A stretch of DNA of 64,000 nt, taken from Marvania coccoides. Lineage: Eukaryota > Chlorophyta > Trebouxiophyceae > Chlorellales > Chlorellaceae. The notes below the pieces were generated by a model. That model saw nothing but the letters and a program-made list of their open reading frames with translations, was not told the DNA's origin and searched no databases. Where the stretch lies: the NCBI GenBank assembly GCA_963854735.1, contig OY978100.1, positions 1,240,001-1,304,000 on the forward strand. Direction: 5' to 3'. The translations under genes and the position numbers were made by a program. The number at the start of each line of letters is the position of its first letter. The first letter of the stretch is position 1. Below are positions 1-11,629 of this stretch, piece after piece.

Positions 1-158
1 CGCCGAGTTGGGGGGATCAAGCTGCGCTTCTGGGGCTGCTGGGGCTGCGGGGGCTGCGGAGACTCGGATATGACCTTGCGTTGGCTATGGCAGCGGCGTG
101 GCGTGGTGGCAAGGAAGCGCGCTGCAGACGAGGAGCGATACGCCACCGCGGCCTTCAT
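1..158 (-). CDS. N-terminus of a probable mitochondrially targeted protein (partial)
   Basis: A minus-strand reading frame begins with an ATG at 158 and is open to the window edge (52 codons plus 2 bases). The first ~30 residues begin MKAAVAYRSSSAARFLATT and are rich in Arg, Ser and Ala with no acidic residue, as in a mitochondrial presequence; a Gln/Pro-rich stretch (PQPPQPQQPQ) follows. The sharp change from GC-rich sequence to AT-rich spacer at about 165 fits a coding start. The product cannot be named because only the targeting region is present. Plus-strand frames here are also partly open, so this is a moderate call. Confidence 0.45.
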   Translation of the reverse strand, partial: MKAAVAYRSSSAARFLATTPRRCHSQRKVISESPQPPQPQQPQKRSLIPPTR

Positions 159-832
159 TTGAGTTTAATTATTTGATTTACAGTCTATGCACAATGTTAA
201 TTAATCTGAATATTAAGAGAGAGAGAAAATGTTAATGATCTAAATTCACAATCTTGCAGTATTTATGGTGTGCCTTTTTCTGGCGGTGTGAGTACACGTA
301 CTCATTTATCATAAAATAAAAATGTAAAGAGAAAATTAGAAGGAATTTGAATTTCAGTCAGATTCAGCACTGCAGCTGGCAGCTGCGCTGGCAGCTCCTA
401 CTCTGCCATGGCCTGCTGCTAATTAGCAACAGCTTATAAGCTGTTGCCATGCTCATTCGTTTAATTTAAAATTGGCAAAAAAAAAAGTGGGAAACTTTGA
501 GGCACCACACCGACCGTCCCACGAACACTTCAATAAAGGACAAAAAAGGAAAGAATTAAATTTAAATTTCATTTGCGCACAGCACGTCAACAAGAACAAC
601 AACCAGGTCAGTCTATCACCATTAGCCCAGTATCCTTCCCTTCACAACAATAAATAATCGAGGGGAGGAAACAGAAGCGGCAAACACAGCAACCAAAGCA
701 GGAACAAACGCAGCAACCAACGCAGGAACCAACGTCCCCTCTGATGCCATATCCCTCCTGAACCAACTGCAATGCTTCGCCACGCCGTCTCCCGCAGCCT
801 TTCTTCACCCAATCAATACGTTAATCAACCTA
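159..832. other. intergenic, AT-rich
   Basis: This lies between the start of the partial minus gene at 1-158 and the 3' end of the VTT-domain gene. It is AT-rich with A runs near 480-490. A CAA/CAG-rich stretch at about 670-745 (repeated caaccaa/gcaggaac units) is low-complexity. No gene is supportable. Confidence 0.5.
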
Positions 833-2096
833 TCAATTGGCCTGCTGTGTCACTGCTCCCCCGCTGCCGCCCACCTTCTGTTCGATGATCGGCAACATGT
901 TCAGCAGCGTCTGCCTTCGCGGCAGCCCCTTTGCCCCTTTAGTCACCCTGCGCTTGAACACCACCGGTATCAACGCCAGCGCCCCCACCGCCATTAAAAA
1001 TAAAACATTCCGGGGGCTGTACAGATCGTGCACGCTCTGCACGCTGCCCAGCGCCGCGCCCGCCTGCACCGTGATAAAGTTCATGGGCTGGTGGCCCACC
1101 GCCGTGGCGATCAGGAATATATGGAAGGGGACGCCAACTATGGGCGACGCCAGGTTGACGAACCAATGCGGCAGCACCGGCGTCACCCTCACAAACAGCA
1201 TGTAGTTCAGCAGGTTGGAGCTGTGGCGGCGCAGCTCGCTCTGGAAGGAGGCGATGCGCGCGGGGACCAGCGCCGTCACTGCGTCTTTCAGCAGACACCG
1301 CACCATCCAGTAGTTCAGCGATGCCCCTATGGTTGACACCACTGCGGTGAACGCCATGGCGGTCCAGAAGGGGTACAAGCTGCCGGCCAAGATGTTGATG
1401 CCCATGGGCCCCGGGATCATGAAGGTTTGGAGGAAGAGGTAGGTGGCGATGAGCAACGCCAACACTTGACTGCCGTGCTCTGTTCGATACGTTTCCAGGG
1501 TCATTCGCACCGCCCGCAGCTCGTCCATGCTGTGCGGCACCGCCAGCTTCAACGAGGCCGCCGCCTGGGCGTCCCCCCTGGCTGCTGCTTCGCTGGCCAG
1601 CTCGTCCAGCGGCGGCAGTCTCCGAAACAGCGTCGCCACCAGCAGCAGGGCCAGCAGGTAGATCACCGCTAGCGTCAGCGCCGCTCGCAGCCATGCCCAC
1701 GATTTGAAGTACTGTAGCCGCGCCGCGGGCTGCTTTTTGGCGTCCTCTTTCTCCTCCTACAGTGCCAGGGGGAAGGAGGGCGGAACGGGAAAATTGGTGG
1801 GATGGTGAAGAGGCAGTTCCCGTAGATCAAATTCTCTGATGGGTTCCAGCGGGCGGCAATGTTGATTCTGCCGTCTGGATCCTCAAATTATACACAACCC
1901 ACCAGCGTTGTGCCATCAGCCACTTCCACGTCAACGCTCGAAACTGGTCCGCCGTGGACTGCCGTTCTTATGGTATGGGAGGGGCGCGCTGGGGCCGTCG
2001 AACTGCACAGATCACCGCAAACGTTGTCAATTATCGCTGGGAGAGAAAACTAATGCCACTGCTGCTTATTGCCCACATCACTCACGCTGAAGCCAT
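833..2096 (-). CDS. VTT-domain membrane protein (TMEM41/TMEM64/DedA-like)
   Basis: This is an integral membrane protein of the SNARE-associated Golgi / VTT family. In eukaryotes this family acts in ER and Golgi lipid scrambling and autophagy. Three exons were traced: 2096-2086, 2002-1903 and 1756-833 (344 aa). The frame is continuous across a GTGAGT donor and GTGCAG acceptor, then a GTGGGT donor and CTGTAG acceptor. A transmembrane helix at about residues 55-75 is followed by the VTT core, with FLQTFMIPGPMGINILAG, a Gly-Ala-Ser turn (GASLNYW) and the RVTPVLPHWFVNLASP segment. Two more hydrophobic helices and a basic tail end the protein. The N-terminus is soluble and Ser/Thr-rich. Family assignment is firm; which paralogue (TMEM41 or TMEM64 type) is not decided. 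Confidence 0.82.
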
Positions 2097-2562
2097 TTGG
2101 GCTTGTCGCCCTTATGCTAAAGGAAGCCTTTTGTGCTGCGCCGTATCATTCGACCATTTATCAATCGCGGTGCTATAAACTACTTTTAATTCTGTGCGGG
2201 GGCCGATAAATTTTGAAGGCAATCACATTTCTAATTAATTTTCAGAGGCCGCTGGGCAAATTTCCGGTGCTCTTCGCACCCTTTTTTAAATGTAAATTTA
2301 TGGGCGTTCGATACGTAGGGCATGGCTTGCTGAAATTCGGCTTATGTCTGGACTCGCGGGCACAAGCACCCGGAGAACATCGTCTCTCTCACAACGCAAA
2401 ATAACAGAATTCAGGGCGGCTGGAGCTCCCTATTGCCGCAACATATCATCTAGATCGCAAATACTACGCGTCCCGATCCGTGCGCAGCAGCAATCAGAAA
2501 AACCGCTCGAGGCTGCTCCCCGCCCGCTGCCGGCACAACCTCGCAACGCCAACTCCAGCAAG
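2097..2562. other. intergenic region between VTT gene and PRPP synthase (head to head)
   Basis: This 466 bp spacer separates two divergent start codons. It is AT-rich up to about 2400. A plus-strand frame is open from 2344 into the PRPP synthase first exon, so the PRPP synthase start could lie upstream of the ATG chosen. No TATA box stands out. Confidence 0.4.
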
Positions 2563-3696
2563 ATGAGCAACCACTTGCTGCTCAAGCCGCAGTCCTCCTC
2601 CTCTCTCTACCGCGATGATTTCAGGATAACTGGACCCAACGTCGAGCTCAATGAGGTACATTAATTTCTTTCCAAAACTGTACACAATATTGATGAGCTG
2701 CTCTTCATCCTCCAATCCCGGCTCCCATTCCAGGTTCCCGAGACCTTGAAAAAAGACTGCCTGCTGTTTTACTACCCAGACTGCGAGGGCCTGGCGAAGC
2801 GCATCGCAGAGGTCAGCGGCGGCAACGTTGAGTTGGCGGAGATCACTTGGAAGCGCTTCGCGGACGGGTTCCCCAACCTGTACGTGCGCGACGCCATCCG
2901 CATCCGCAACCGCCACGTCGCATTTCTGGCCTCCTTCCACGACCCCGGGGTCATCTTTGAGCAGATTTCCATCATCTACCAGCTCCCCCGCCTCTTCGTG
3001 GGCTCCTTCACCCTGGTGCTGCCCTACTTCCCCACGGGAACCGCAGAGCGGGTGGAGGCGGAGGGCGACGTGGCCACCGCCTTCACGCTGGCCCGCATCA
3101 TCTCCAATATTCCGCTGGCGAGGGGCGGACCCGCCTCTGTCGTCATTTTCGACATCCACGCCCTGCAGGAGCGCTTCTACTTTGGCGACCAGGTGCTGCC
3201 GCTGTTTGAGTCGGGCATCCCGCTGCTGCGCGAGCGCCTGCGCCAGCTGCCGGACGCCAAGGACATCACCATCGCCTACCCTGACGAGGGGGCCTGGAAG
3301 CGCTTCCATTATCAGTTTGGAGACTACCCAGAGGTCATCTGTACCAAGGTGCGCGACGGGGACAAGCGCATTGTGCGGCTGAAGGAGGGGACGGCCCGGG
3401 GGCGGCACGTTGTCATCGTTGACGATCTTGTGCAGTCTGGCAGCACGCTCATTGAGTGTCAGAGGCTGCTGGCGACGCAGGGGGCGGCGCACGTGTCGGC
3501 GTACGTCACCCACGGCGTGTTTCCCAACGAGTCCTGGAAGCGATTTCAGCCGGAGGGGCCCAACGGCGCGGCAGACGGTTTCAGCTACTTTTGGATCTCG
3601 GACTCGTGCCCCAACACCGTGGAGGCGGTCACAGACAGGGCGCCGTTCGAGGTGCTGTCGCTGGCGGAGCCCATTGCGGCGGCGCTGCAAATTTGA
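2563..3696 (+). CDS. PRS: ribose-phosphate pyrophosphokinase (PRPP synthase, plant PRS3/PRS4-like)
   Basis: The enzyme makes phosphoribosyl pyrophosphate from ribose 5-phosphate and ATP, feeding purine, pyrimidine, histidine and NAD synthesis. There are two exons, 2563-2655 and 2734-3696, joined in phase 0 across a 78 nt GT-AG intron (351 aa). The PRPP-binding loop is clear as [17 protein letters not shown]-terminal and C-terminal phosphoribosyltransferase folds are both present ([20 protein letters not shown] and [20 protein letters not shown]). These residues match the plant class II cytosolic enzymes rather than bacterial-type class I. I chose the ATG at 2563 because it gives a short N-terminus; no transit peptide is obvious, although the upstream frame is open to 2344. 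The gene converges on the ZIP transporter downstream. Confidence 0.92.
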
Positions 3697-4083
3697 GGGG
3701 GGGTTGACGGTGGACATGCGTTTGAAATTAATAGACCATTGATTTCTATTTTGAACATGTATTTGTATCAATCAAGTGGTGATTATAAATTGCAGAGCAA
3801 AGAAAAATCGCGTGCGAGTGTACTGATCTCTCTGGAAGAATTGAAAAATACTGCTGAGGTACTGTGTGTGCTGCAGAAAAGGAAAATCGAACAGAAGCCA
3901 AAAAATGGCAATGAAAAAAAAAAGGGGGAGGTAGTAAAGAGCAAAGCAGCCATAAAATTCAAGTTAAAAAAAGCAAACAAAATTGAGTATCGTGTGTGCA
4001 TTGGAATTAAAAAAAAACAAAAAACGAGAAGATGGAGGCCCAAAATTGGCACGTGGGCGTCCTTTTCCAGTGATGGGACAAGT
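3697..4083. other. 3' intergenic region between converging genes
   Basis: This AT- and A-rich spacer lies between the stop codons of PRPP synthase (+) and the ZIP transporter (-). Both 3' UTRs must lie here. Several A runs (3915-3935, 4005-4025) occur. No gene is visible. Confidence 0.5.
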
Positions 4084-5512
4084 TCACAATGTGAAGAGCA
4101 GCAGCGAGCCCGCCATGACCGCCATTCCCACCACCACCGATGTTGTCGCCACTCGGTCTCGAGGATCGTACCGCAGCGCCATAGGGATGAGCTCTTTGAT
4201 GGAGATGTACACCATCATGCCTGCGACCAGCGCAAACACAATGGCGAACGACAGGCTGGTGTCTCCATACAGCGCCAGCCACCCGATCAGCGCTCCAAGT
4301 GGCTCCGACATCCCCGACAGCGCTGCCCACATGAAGCCCTTCCACCGGGAGCCTGTGGCGTAGTAGATGGGCATCGCCACGCAGATTCCCTCTGAAAAAG
4401 GGTGGAACGAAAATAAATGGGAGGGGTTGAGGTTCGGATGGCTGCCGCGGGGTGTTAAAAAAAACAGAAAAAGTAAATTTCAAGTAGTTAAATAATCGAA
4501 TGTACCTGGAATGTTGTGCATGGCGATGGCCACGGCGATACCAATGCCCACCGAGGTGTCCGACAGCGCAGACACGAACGTTGCGAGCCCTGAAAGCAGC
4601 CAAAGAGGAGGTTGGTAAAAACAGAACTTTCCCCGGCTGTCACAGCCATTTAATCAGTTACTGTCACAGCCATTTAATCATTTACCGACCTTCAGGCAGG
4701 TTGTGAAGGAAAATGGCAAAGGCGGTCAGGATGCCCATCTTCTCCAGGGCTGCAGTGTGCGGGTCCTTCTTCAGCATCTCCATCAGCGGAGGGGTCTCAG
4801 GATGATTGGCCCCATCCCCTGCCGCTGCGTCTCCCGCCGCAGAGGTGCCTGCAGAGTCTCCGTCCGCCCCCCCAGAGCCTCCCTCTTCGGGGTCTGGCGT
4901 CATATTTGGGCTAGAAACGGGGGCCATGGGGGAGGGGGGGCAGCGGGACGAGCAGGCGGCGTCGGGAGGCACCACAGCCGAGACTGCCGCCTCAGCTGCA
5001 GCGGCCTCGGCTGCTCGCGTCCCATGCGGCACGGCTGCCGACCCGGCAGTGTTGTGGGACAGCAGAATGACCTCGCTGTGGCTGCACGCCATGCCTGAGT
5101 TCCGCCGGGCCACCATCCAGTCGATGAGCACGTGCACTATCTGGTCTAGCACGAAGATGATGACGAATCCACCGAAAAATGCGAGAGTGGAGTACCGGTA
5201 GGCCTCAACGTCGCTGTAATTGGCGTCCTCGAAGCTTTGAATCGACTTGCGCAAGAAAATTTCGGCGAAAGACACGTCTGCGGGATTTGGCGTGATTAGA
5301 TGGTGTATATGCACGATTGCTACGCAAGAATGGCAATTGACAGGGTATTCAGCCTCACATAGCATCACCCCAGCTGCAAATCCCAGAGAGGCCGCTAGAT
5401 AAATCGGCTTCGCCAGGCTAGCGCAGAACACCACAGCTGCGCCAAGCATGGTTGCTGCACCTGCGGCAGCGACGAGCCCAAAGGCCAGTCCTACGTTACC
5501 TTCTGCCGGCAT
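4084..5512 (-). CDS. ZIP-family zinc/metal transporter (ZTP29 / ZupT-like)
   Basis: A divalent metal importer, probably in an endomembrane as for plant ZTP29. The four exons are 5512-5359, 5277-4690, 4589-4506 and 4391-4084, giving 377 aa. The first intron (81 nt) has no in-frame stop and reads through as 27 extra residues; removing it restores the family motif GVMLYVSFAEIF. Metal-site motifs are HNLPEGLATF (split by intron 2) and HNIPEGICVAMPIYYAT (split by intron 3). About eight hydrophobic helices are present. A long low-complexity Ala/Ser/Pro/Glu loop of about 120 residues separates helices 3 and 4, longer than usual and poor in the His residues often found there. The start ATG at 5512 directly precedes the first helix. 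Confidence 0.9.
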
Positions 5513-6416
5513 CGAATTTTTAAAATCAAGTTGAAAATAAATTGGGGCCTAAACGGCACCCCCAGATGGCTGACAATTCCAGAAATGTCTAAATTCAAGT
5601 GCGTTTTGTAGTATATTTTAATTTAAAATGAAACATATCTCGAGTTGAGCGCGTCAAAACATGATTTAAAGGACCACTTCCATCCTCATCACACATTACT
5701 CTTTCTCTTTTGATTTATATTTTGTTGCATTCCCGAGATGGAACGGGAGGGGAGGATGTGCAGAATTATTCGAAAGTTCAACATTTCTGTGCAGACCCCT
5801 TTGCTTCTCTTGGCCTGTTTATTAAATAACGAGCTATACGAAAAATCCAGTTGTCACCTGCACTCTGCATTCTTTAGCCCTCGTCCCTTGAGCTTCCCTA
5901 CCTATTTCTGAAAACAATTTCACCAAAATGCGTCATGCCACCCATTAGCTAGCAAATTTTACTTTCCCAAGAAATACGTGTGGCTGGCTAGCACGAAAGT
6001 AACGATGAGCATGCCTGCCCTCTTTAGGCCGCCCTGCACAGTAATCGTGGACAATGGAGTTTTAGGAAACCGACACACAACAACCGCCCTTGCTGCAGCG
6101 GTAGCGTCTTTAGGTCAAAGCTCTTGCTTGACACGCCGCATTGCTGTTAAGATACAATAATTTGGGCGTGGCGAGTTGGAGAAAGGCAAGGGAGGAGGCG
6201 CCAGCTACTTTTTTCAACAATAAAATGCCAGCTACCACAGGTAGCTTCTGTCGGAAAATTTGTCGGCATGGAATTCCTTTGATCCCCACCCCCCCTTTCT
6301 CATTCTCTATGTATTATTCTCGGTTTCTTATTTACGAAACAAACAAACAAACTTCAATGTTCAGTGTGTTTTCAAATTGCTGTTCTACATATTTCATGCC
6401 ACGCTCGTCAGCCTCT
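5513..6416. other. intergenic, ~900 bp
   Basis: AT-rich sequence lies between the ZIP start and the TIMELESS stop, both on the minus strand. A moderately GC-rich patch at 5978-6160 is open on both strands for about 50 codons (plus-strand ORF beginning MSMPALFRPP), but no family is recognisable. A short CAAA repeat occurs near 6340. Confidence 0.4.
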
Positions 6417-9400
6417 TTAAAAGTCGTCGAGGTCATCAAACAAAGCCTGCGGCGGTGCCGTCTCAGCAGCATCACTCGCCAGTCGCTTCTTCAGCCGCCG
6501 ACCAAACGTCTTCACCACCGGCGTTGCAGCAGGCTGGTTCTCCTTTTCTTTCTCGCCCCCCTGCTCCTCCTCACGCGGCGCAGCGCCACTGCCTTCCTCC
6601 TCGTCAGCCCCACTGCCCTCAACCTCCATAGGCTGGGGCTCAGGCTCGACCGCACACTGTGGTGGCTCAGCGGCAGCCTTGGCAGCAGTGTTGCTCGCGC
6701 GTCCCCCGTGATTCTTCTTGCGCAGCATCTCCAGGACAGCTGCACGCTTCGCAGCCGCAGCCTTGGCCTCGTCTGCCGCCTCCGACCGCCGCACCTTGGC
6801 CGCCCGCTCCTCACTGCCGCCGCCCTCTTCGGCGTCCTCCTCAGCCCGCCGTTTCTGCCCAGAGCCAGCTTCCACGCGTCGCCGGTCCTCCTGGCCCTCG
6901 ATCACAAGCCCAGGGGAGGCAGGCGCGTCATCCTCGCGCAGAATATCGTCGAAAGACGGCGGCTTGCACTGCTCACCGTCGTCATCCGATGAGCTGGAGT
7001 CGTCGTCATCGTCTTCATCATTTTGCCGCTCAGACGCAGAATCCGAGCCGGAATCGCTGCCGGAACCACCTCCCTCACCAGCGCCAGCACCTCCCTCCTC
7101 TTCAGTATCGCCCCCCACAAGCCTGTCCCACGCCAGATCCGACGCCTTCTTGGCCTTCTTGCCCTTGCGCCCGCTGCCGCCGGCATCGCCCGGAGCCAGC
7201 AGCCCCAGGTGCTCCAGCCGCTTCTTGACCTGGCGGGCGGTGAATCCCGCACCCAGGTCTGTGGCAATGGCCTCGAATTTGTAGTTAGGCCCCTTGTCTT
7301 CGTGCTCGCTCAGCAACGCCGTCAGCAGCTCGTCCTGGTTGAGCGTGAACTTGCCACGGTAGAGCCCCAGGTCGCGCAGTTTCTTGGAGATGTGGCCCTT
7401 TTTGAAGGCGCCCCCCATTTCGTCCACCAGCATCTCCAGGCACCGCTTCTGCCCGTTGCACTTTTCGAAAGCCTCCACCAGCGCGAGGGTCTGCGCCTCG
7501 GAGAACTGCCCGCGGCGGGGCTTTGAGGACGCGCGGTAGCTGGCGAAGCCCAGCTGCCCCTCGCCGTCGTCGTCGCCCCCGCCTTTTCGGTTGCCGCTCA
7601 TGTGCTCGACCGCTTTCTGCACAGCAATGCCGACAACAAAAACATAATTATTAGTAAATCGCGGCCAAGAACAAATACACACTGAGAAATAAGTAACCGC
7701 CACCCAACAGCTCACCCGCCAACCGTACTCGTCCCGCACCCACTCCGCCTTGTTGGCCTTCTTCCAGAACATCAACTCGATGAAAACCATGCGGGAGCAC
7801 CCCTCCCGCATCTTGGCCTCCACCTCAGCCACCTTCAGCTTCTCTGCCGCCTCCTCAGCGCTGGGCTCCGCAGCCGGCGCCTCTTCCTCAACACCACCCG
7901 CCTTCTCGACGCCCTCCTTCTCCTTTCCAGGCTCCATCGGCACCAAGCGCGCAAACAGCCCCCTCACGATGCGCGTGCACAGCTTGAGCAGGTCAGCGTG
8001 TCGGGGCTCCCCCCTCACCGCGGGGTCAGACATGATGGCGTGGAACAGGCGCAGAACGCTGAGCTGCCACAGCATGGGCGCCAGGTCCAGCCCGCCGTCG
8101 GCCTCCGGTAGCGTGATACGGTTGAGGAAGGACACAATGGCCAGGTTGGTGAGCGGCTCGTTGGTGGCGTACCCCTGCAGCAGCCAGCAGTAAAACTGGA
8201 TGATGTAGGAGTAGGCGCACGTCTTGTACACGCGATCGATCTTCTGGAACCGAGTCTCGCGGAATCGGGGACGGGGAGGGGAGGGAGGGGGCGTGGGAGA
8301 CCGATGCTGCTCCCTCTCTTCATCTTCTCCTTGGGGCAACACGGCATCTCCGCCTTCTTCGCCATCGCCCGCAGCGTCTCCTTCTCCGTCAGCCCTTGCA
8401 GTGTCGCTCTTCGACGCGTCCTGGGGCTTGCGGCGGTGCACCTGGCGCACCTCCTGGCGCACCACCAGCCCGCCTTCTTGCCGCGTCAGCCTGTCCAGCA
8501 CGCTCAGCACGATGTGCAGCACCTCCACCAGGTGCACCGCGTGCATGCGCGAGTGGCCGCGGTAGTTAAAGAGCTTGATGGAGGTGGTCAGAATGGCAAG
8601 GACTCCAGACACCTTGGTATCGTCGAAAACCAGGCGATGCTGCAGGCGGTCGGCAGCATGGCGGTCCTCGGCATTGCCCGCTACCCGCGCCAAGTCCAGC
8701 GTGAGCAGCAGCTCCCGCAGCAGCGCCCCCAGCGCGTTGAGCAGCACGTACGGGCGCAGCGTTTTGTCCCGGCAGCGGTCCTGCGACGCCTCCCTCTCCG
8801 CCACATTGGGCAGCATCACCAGCACCGTGTGGATCACGTCCCACCCCATGGTCGTGCTCAGACACCGGAACGGCGACCTCTCCTCCTCCTCCGCCCCTTC
8901 TCCTCCATGTTGTTTTCCGGCAGACGCGGCGGTGTCGCCGTCTCCTGATGCGGGCTTCCCCCCTCCTGCGTCGCGCTGCTGCATCGCGCTTTCCTCCCGC
9001 AGCCGCACGTAGCGGGTGCAGATGGAAACGAAGCGGAACAGGCGCTCGTAGTCGTCCTCTTCTAATGCGCTCACCCCCAACCCCGCACGGCCGTCCTTGA
9101 ACACCTGGCCAATTAGGGGGGTGTACGCCTCTTCCAAGAACCGTGCCATGTACTCGTTGAGCTTCACCGCTAGGCGTGCCTCCCGCATGCCCCCGCCAGC
9201 GCCGCCAGCCGACGGCCACGCGGCGGCTGCCGCCCGCTGCTGCGCCACGGCGTGCCTGGGGTCGGTCACGGGCGCCAGAGACGGCAGTTCCTTGCGGATG
9301 GGGGTGTGGCGCACCACCACGCCTGCGCCGTGGTCTAAATGGCGGCGCATGTACACCGCTGCACCATACTGCATGCGGGCCGGGCCTCCAGCGGCCACTG

Positions 9401-10568
9401 TGCGGCGGGTGGTGGAGCCAGGCAGCCCAGGGGCGGAGGATGCGGCCACGGCGCGCTTCCGCTGCATCAACGCGCGGTTCTGGACGGCTACGTCCGCCCT
9501 GGAACGAGCAGTTTCTGCTGCCCGCAGCGCCGACTCGGCCTGGAGCAGGCTCTCCGGCGCGACGTCGGAGTACAGGCTGAGGGTGATCTCCAGCAGCACG
9601 CTGGCCTGGTTCTTGAACGGCCGCTGCAACCCAATAATTTAGGAAGAAAAAAAGAGGTTAATTTTGAATTAATTAATAACAGTTTCGAAGCGGCGAATGC
9701 TCTCCTTATAGATTAATGCGTATATCTGCATTTTCTTACCTCGCGGGCGTGCTGCGCCATTAGCATCACGAGGTCCAGCACGTCGTCAGCAAACAGGCGC
9801 TCCAGCAGCCCCGTCTTGATGTGGCGCCCCGACTCAACAATCAGCGGAGAGGCCCCTGCAATGGGCCCAGTGCACACTAGCAGGTTGCGCAAAAAGGTTA
9901 TGACTAATTCCACCAGCGCAGTGTCTTTGTCGGTCATTTTTGGGTGGCGGGAAAGAGGGTCGGCCAAGAGACCGACGATCACCGCAAGAGCGTCCTGGGC
10001 CAGAAACGCCTCGCACACCTGCTGCATGGCCTCCGCCTGCTGCGTGGGATAGGCGGTGCTGGGCTCCGAGGAGAGCATGGTGAGGTAGACGCACACCTTG
10101 ACTGCAGAGTAAGAAAGAGGAGACGGGGCGGGGATTTTTTAAAACAGCAGAATAAAAAGTGAAGCTAGGGATGGGGTGACTGGATGAAGTGGGAGGATTT
10201 TCTTGTGCATTTAGCTCAAACTTACGGGCATTGTAGACGACGTCATAGTCCTCAGGGTAGGTGACGATGAGGGGCACCAGATCGCTGCGAGTAAAGTTGT
10301 ATTTGCTCACGGCGAAAAACGCAGGGCGTTCCTTCTGATCGTCGAACCTGAAGAAGCCCTGGAGGTCTCTCAAGCAGGCTGCAGAATGGGGGAGTTTGAG
10401 GGTGAGAAAATCGAAAATTGAAATATTGAAACGAAAGTGTGGCAGGCCAACCGACGCACCGATGCAATCATCATCCTTCACATAACTTTGCTGGCCGTTT
10501 TGATCTTCCACCCAGTGCCCCAGGCCGCCCGAGGCGATGGACGCTAACAAGTCGAGGTCTAAATCCAT
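6417..10568 (-). CDS. TIM: TIMELESS / Tof1-Swi1 replication fork protection protein
   Basis: Part of the fork protection complex with TIPIN; it stabilises stalled forks and supports S-phase checkpoint signalling. There are five exons: 10568-10460, 10378-10226, 10101-9740, 9623-7716 and 7616-6417 (1243 aa, close to the animal protein). The TIMELESS N-terminal domain shows CLRDLQGFFRFDDQKERP, a region around SDLVPLIVTYPEDYDVVYNA, and RPFKNQASVLLEITLSLYSD. The C-terminal TIMELESS domain is at GQFSEAQTLALVEAFEKCNG to KKRLEHLGLL, followed by an acidic and basic low-complexity tail. Introns 1 (81 nt) and 4 (99 nt) carry no in-frame stop, so ORF-only gene finding would retain them as spurious protein. 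The ATG at 10568 is the first in frame after the upstream stop. It is head to head with the J-protein gene. Confidence 0.9.
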
Positions 10569-10954
10569 CGAGCTGCACAAAATTAGGACATGACTAGGCC
10601 GCTATCATAATCTAAGGCTTCTATTGATTATGTATAAGTCTGTAAATTGCGAAATTCATTAAATATTTACCATACAAAATTCAAAAATTGCGCAGGTAGA
10701 AAGTGATATTCAGCTCTGTTTATTTGACAACCTGCTTGCTTAAAGGGCTAGAATCAAAATCGTTTCACGTCGATTTGAGGCACTCCTGTTGAAAAGGGAA
10801 GCGTGCTGCTAGAACGCAACGCCTCCGCAAAAAAGTCAATCCAAAACTTTGACCGCAATTTTTGCAGCATTGTGCGCAACCTTTTTCAGTATATTTTAAT
10901 TCAAATTAATATAACGTCCCCAAATTATATAAAAACGCCCTGCACGTCTTAAAA
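10569..10954. promoter_or_regulatory. shared intergenic promoter region, TIMELESS (-) and J-protein (+)
   Basis: This 386 bp AT-rich spacer separates two divergent start codons. A TATATAAAAA string at 10926-10935 lies only 20 nt before the J-protein ATG, which is closer than a normal TATA-to-ATG distance. It may therefore be incidental, or the true J-protein start may be further downstream. Confidence 0.35.
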
Positions 10955-11629
10955 ATGGCAGCAAACAAGGGCAAACAAGCTTCAGCGCACAACACAGACG
11001 ACCTATACGCGGAGCTGGGCGTGAAACAGGACGCTACGCCCAAGCAGTTGAGAAGCGCATACCTGCAGCTTCTCGTGAGTGCACATCCAGACAAAGGCGG
11101 CTCCACCGAGCAATTTGCGGCCATTCAACGAGCTTATGCAGCACTGTCAGACCCCGGCGAGCGGGCTGCCTACGACGAGCGACTCTCAAAGCTGCCAGGG
11201 GCACGACCTTCTAGTAAATCTGCAGCGGAAACTTCCTCCCAAGACGCAGCCAGGGTCCAAGTGTACGCCACCGCCACTGCATTTGTGCATGGCCAGATCC
11301 GCACCCCGCCTGCGTCAAGGACACGAAGCGAGGTGGCAGGACAGGGTGTGGCCGTAGAAGAAGACGATATAGCGGAGCTTTCGCAGCAAATTCAACGGCT
11401 CAAGCAGCGTGGCAGCAGGAGTGCCGATCCCACAAGCACTCGCCAGGCAGCTGAGGTCTACATCGAACGCGGACAGGCTCATGCAGCTTCTGGGAGGTTG
11501 CATCACGCGCTGTTTGACGCACGCGAGGCCCTGGAATTGTGTCCTGACTGCGAGCCGGCGATTACTTTCATGGCGGAAATGGAAAAGGTGCAAGCTGAAG
11601 GGGCAGGGAAGTGGGCTACAGGAAAATAA
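10955..11629 (+). CDS. small J-domain (DnaJ-type) co-chaperone
   Basis: A single-exon gene of 224 aa. The J domain occupies about residues 15-80, with the catalytic HPD at 44-46 (LLVSAHPDKGG) and a helix IV ending DPGERAAYDERLSK. It should stimulate the ATPase of an Hsp70. No Gly/Phe or zinc-finger region is present, so it is a class III (type C) J-protein. The C-terminal ~55 residues (EVYIERGQAHAASGRLHHAL onward) resemble one degenerate TPR-like helical pair. There is no signal peptide or membrane helix, so it is probably cytosolic or nuclear. A TGTAA poly(A) signal lies 43 nt after the stop. Confidence 0.85.
   Translation: MAANKGKQASAHNTDDLYAELGVKQDATPKQLRSAYLQLLVSAHPDKGGSTEQFAAIQRAYAALSDPGERAAYDERLSKLPGARPSSKSAAETSSQDAARVQVYATATAFVHGQIRTPPASRTRSEVAGQGVAVEEDDIAELSQQIQRLKQRGSRSADPTSTRQAAEVYIERGQAHAASGRLHHALFDAREALELCPDCEPAITFMAEMEKVQAEGAGKWATGK

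Noticed and set aside
939..1700. Long minus-strand ORF rich in Gly/Ala/Arg
   Set aside because: Shadow frame of the VTT-domain gene; the true frame has membrane helices and family motifs.
5978..6160. 60-codon plus-strand ORF upstream of the ZIP gene
   Set aside because: Short, isolated, no family match; the opposite strand is open as well. Left as unexplained.
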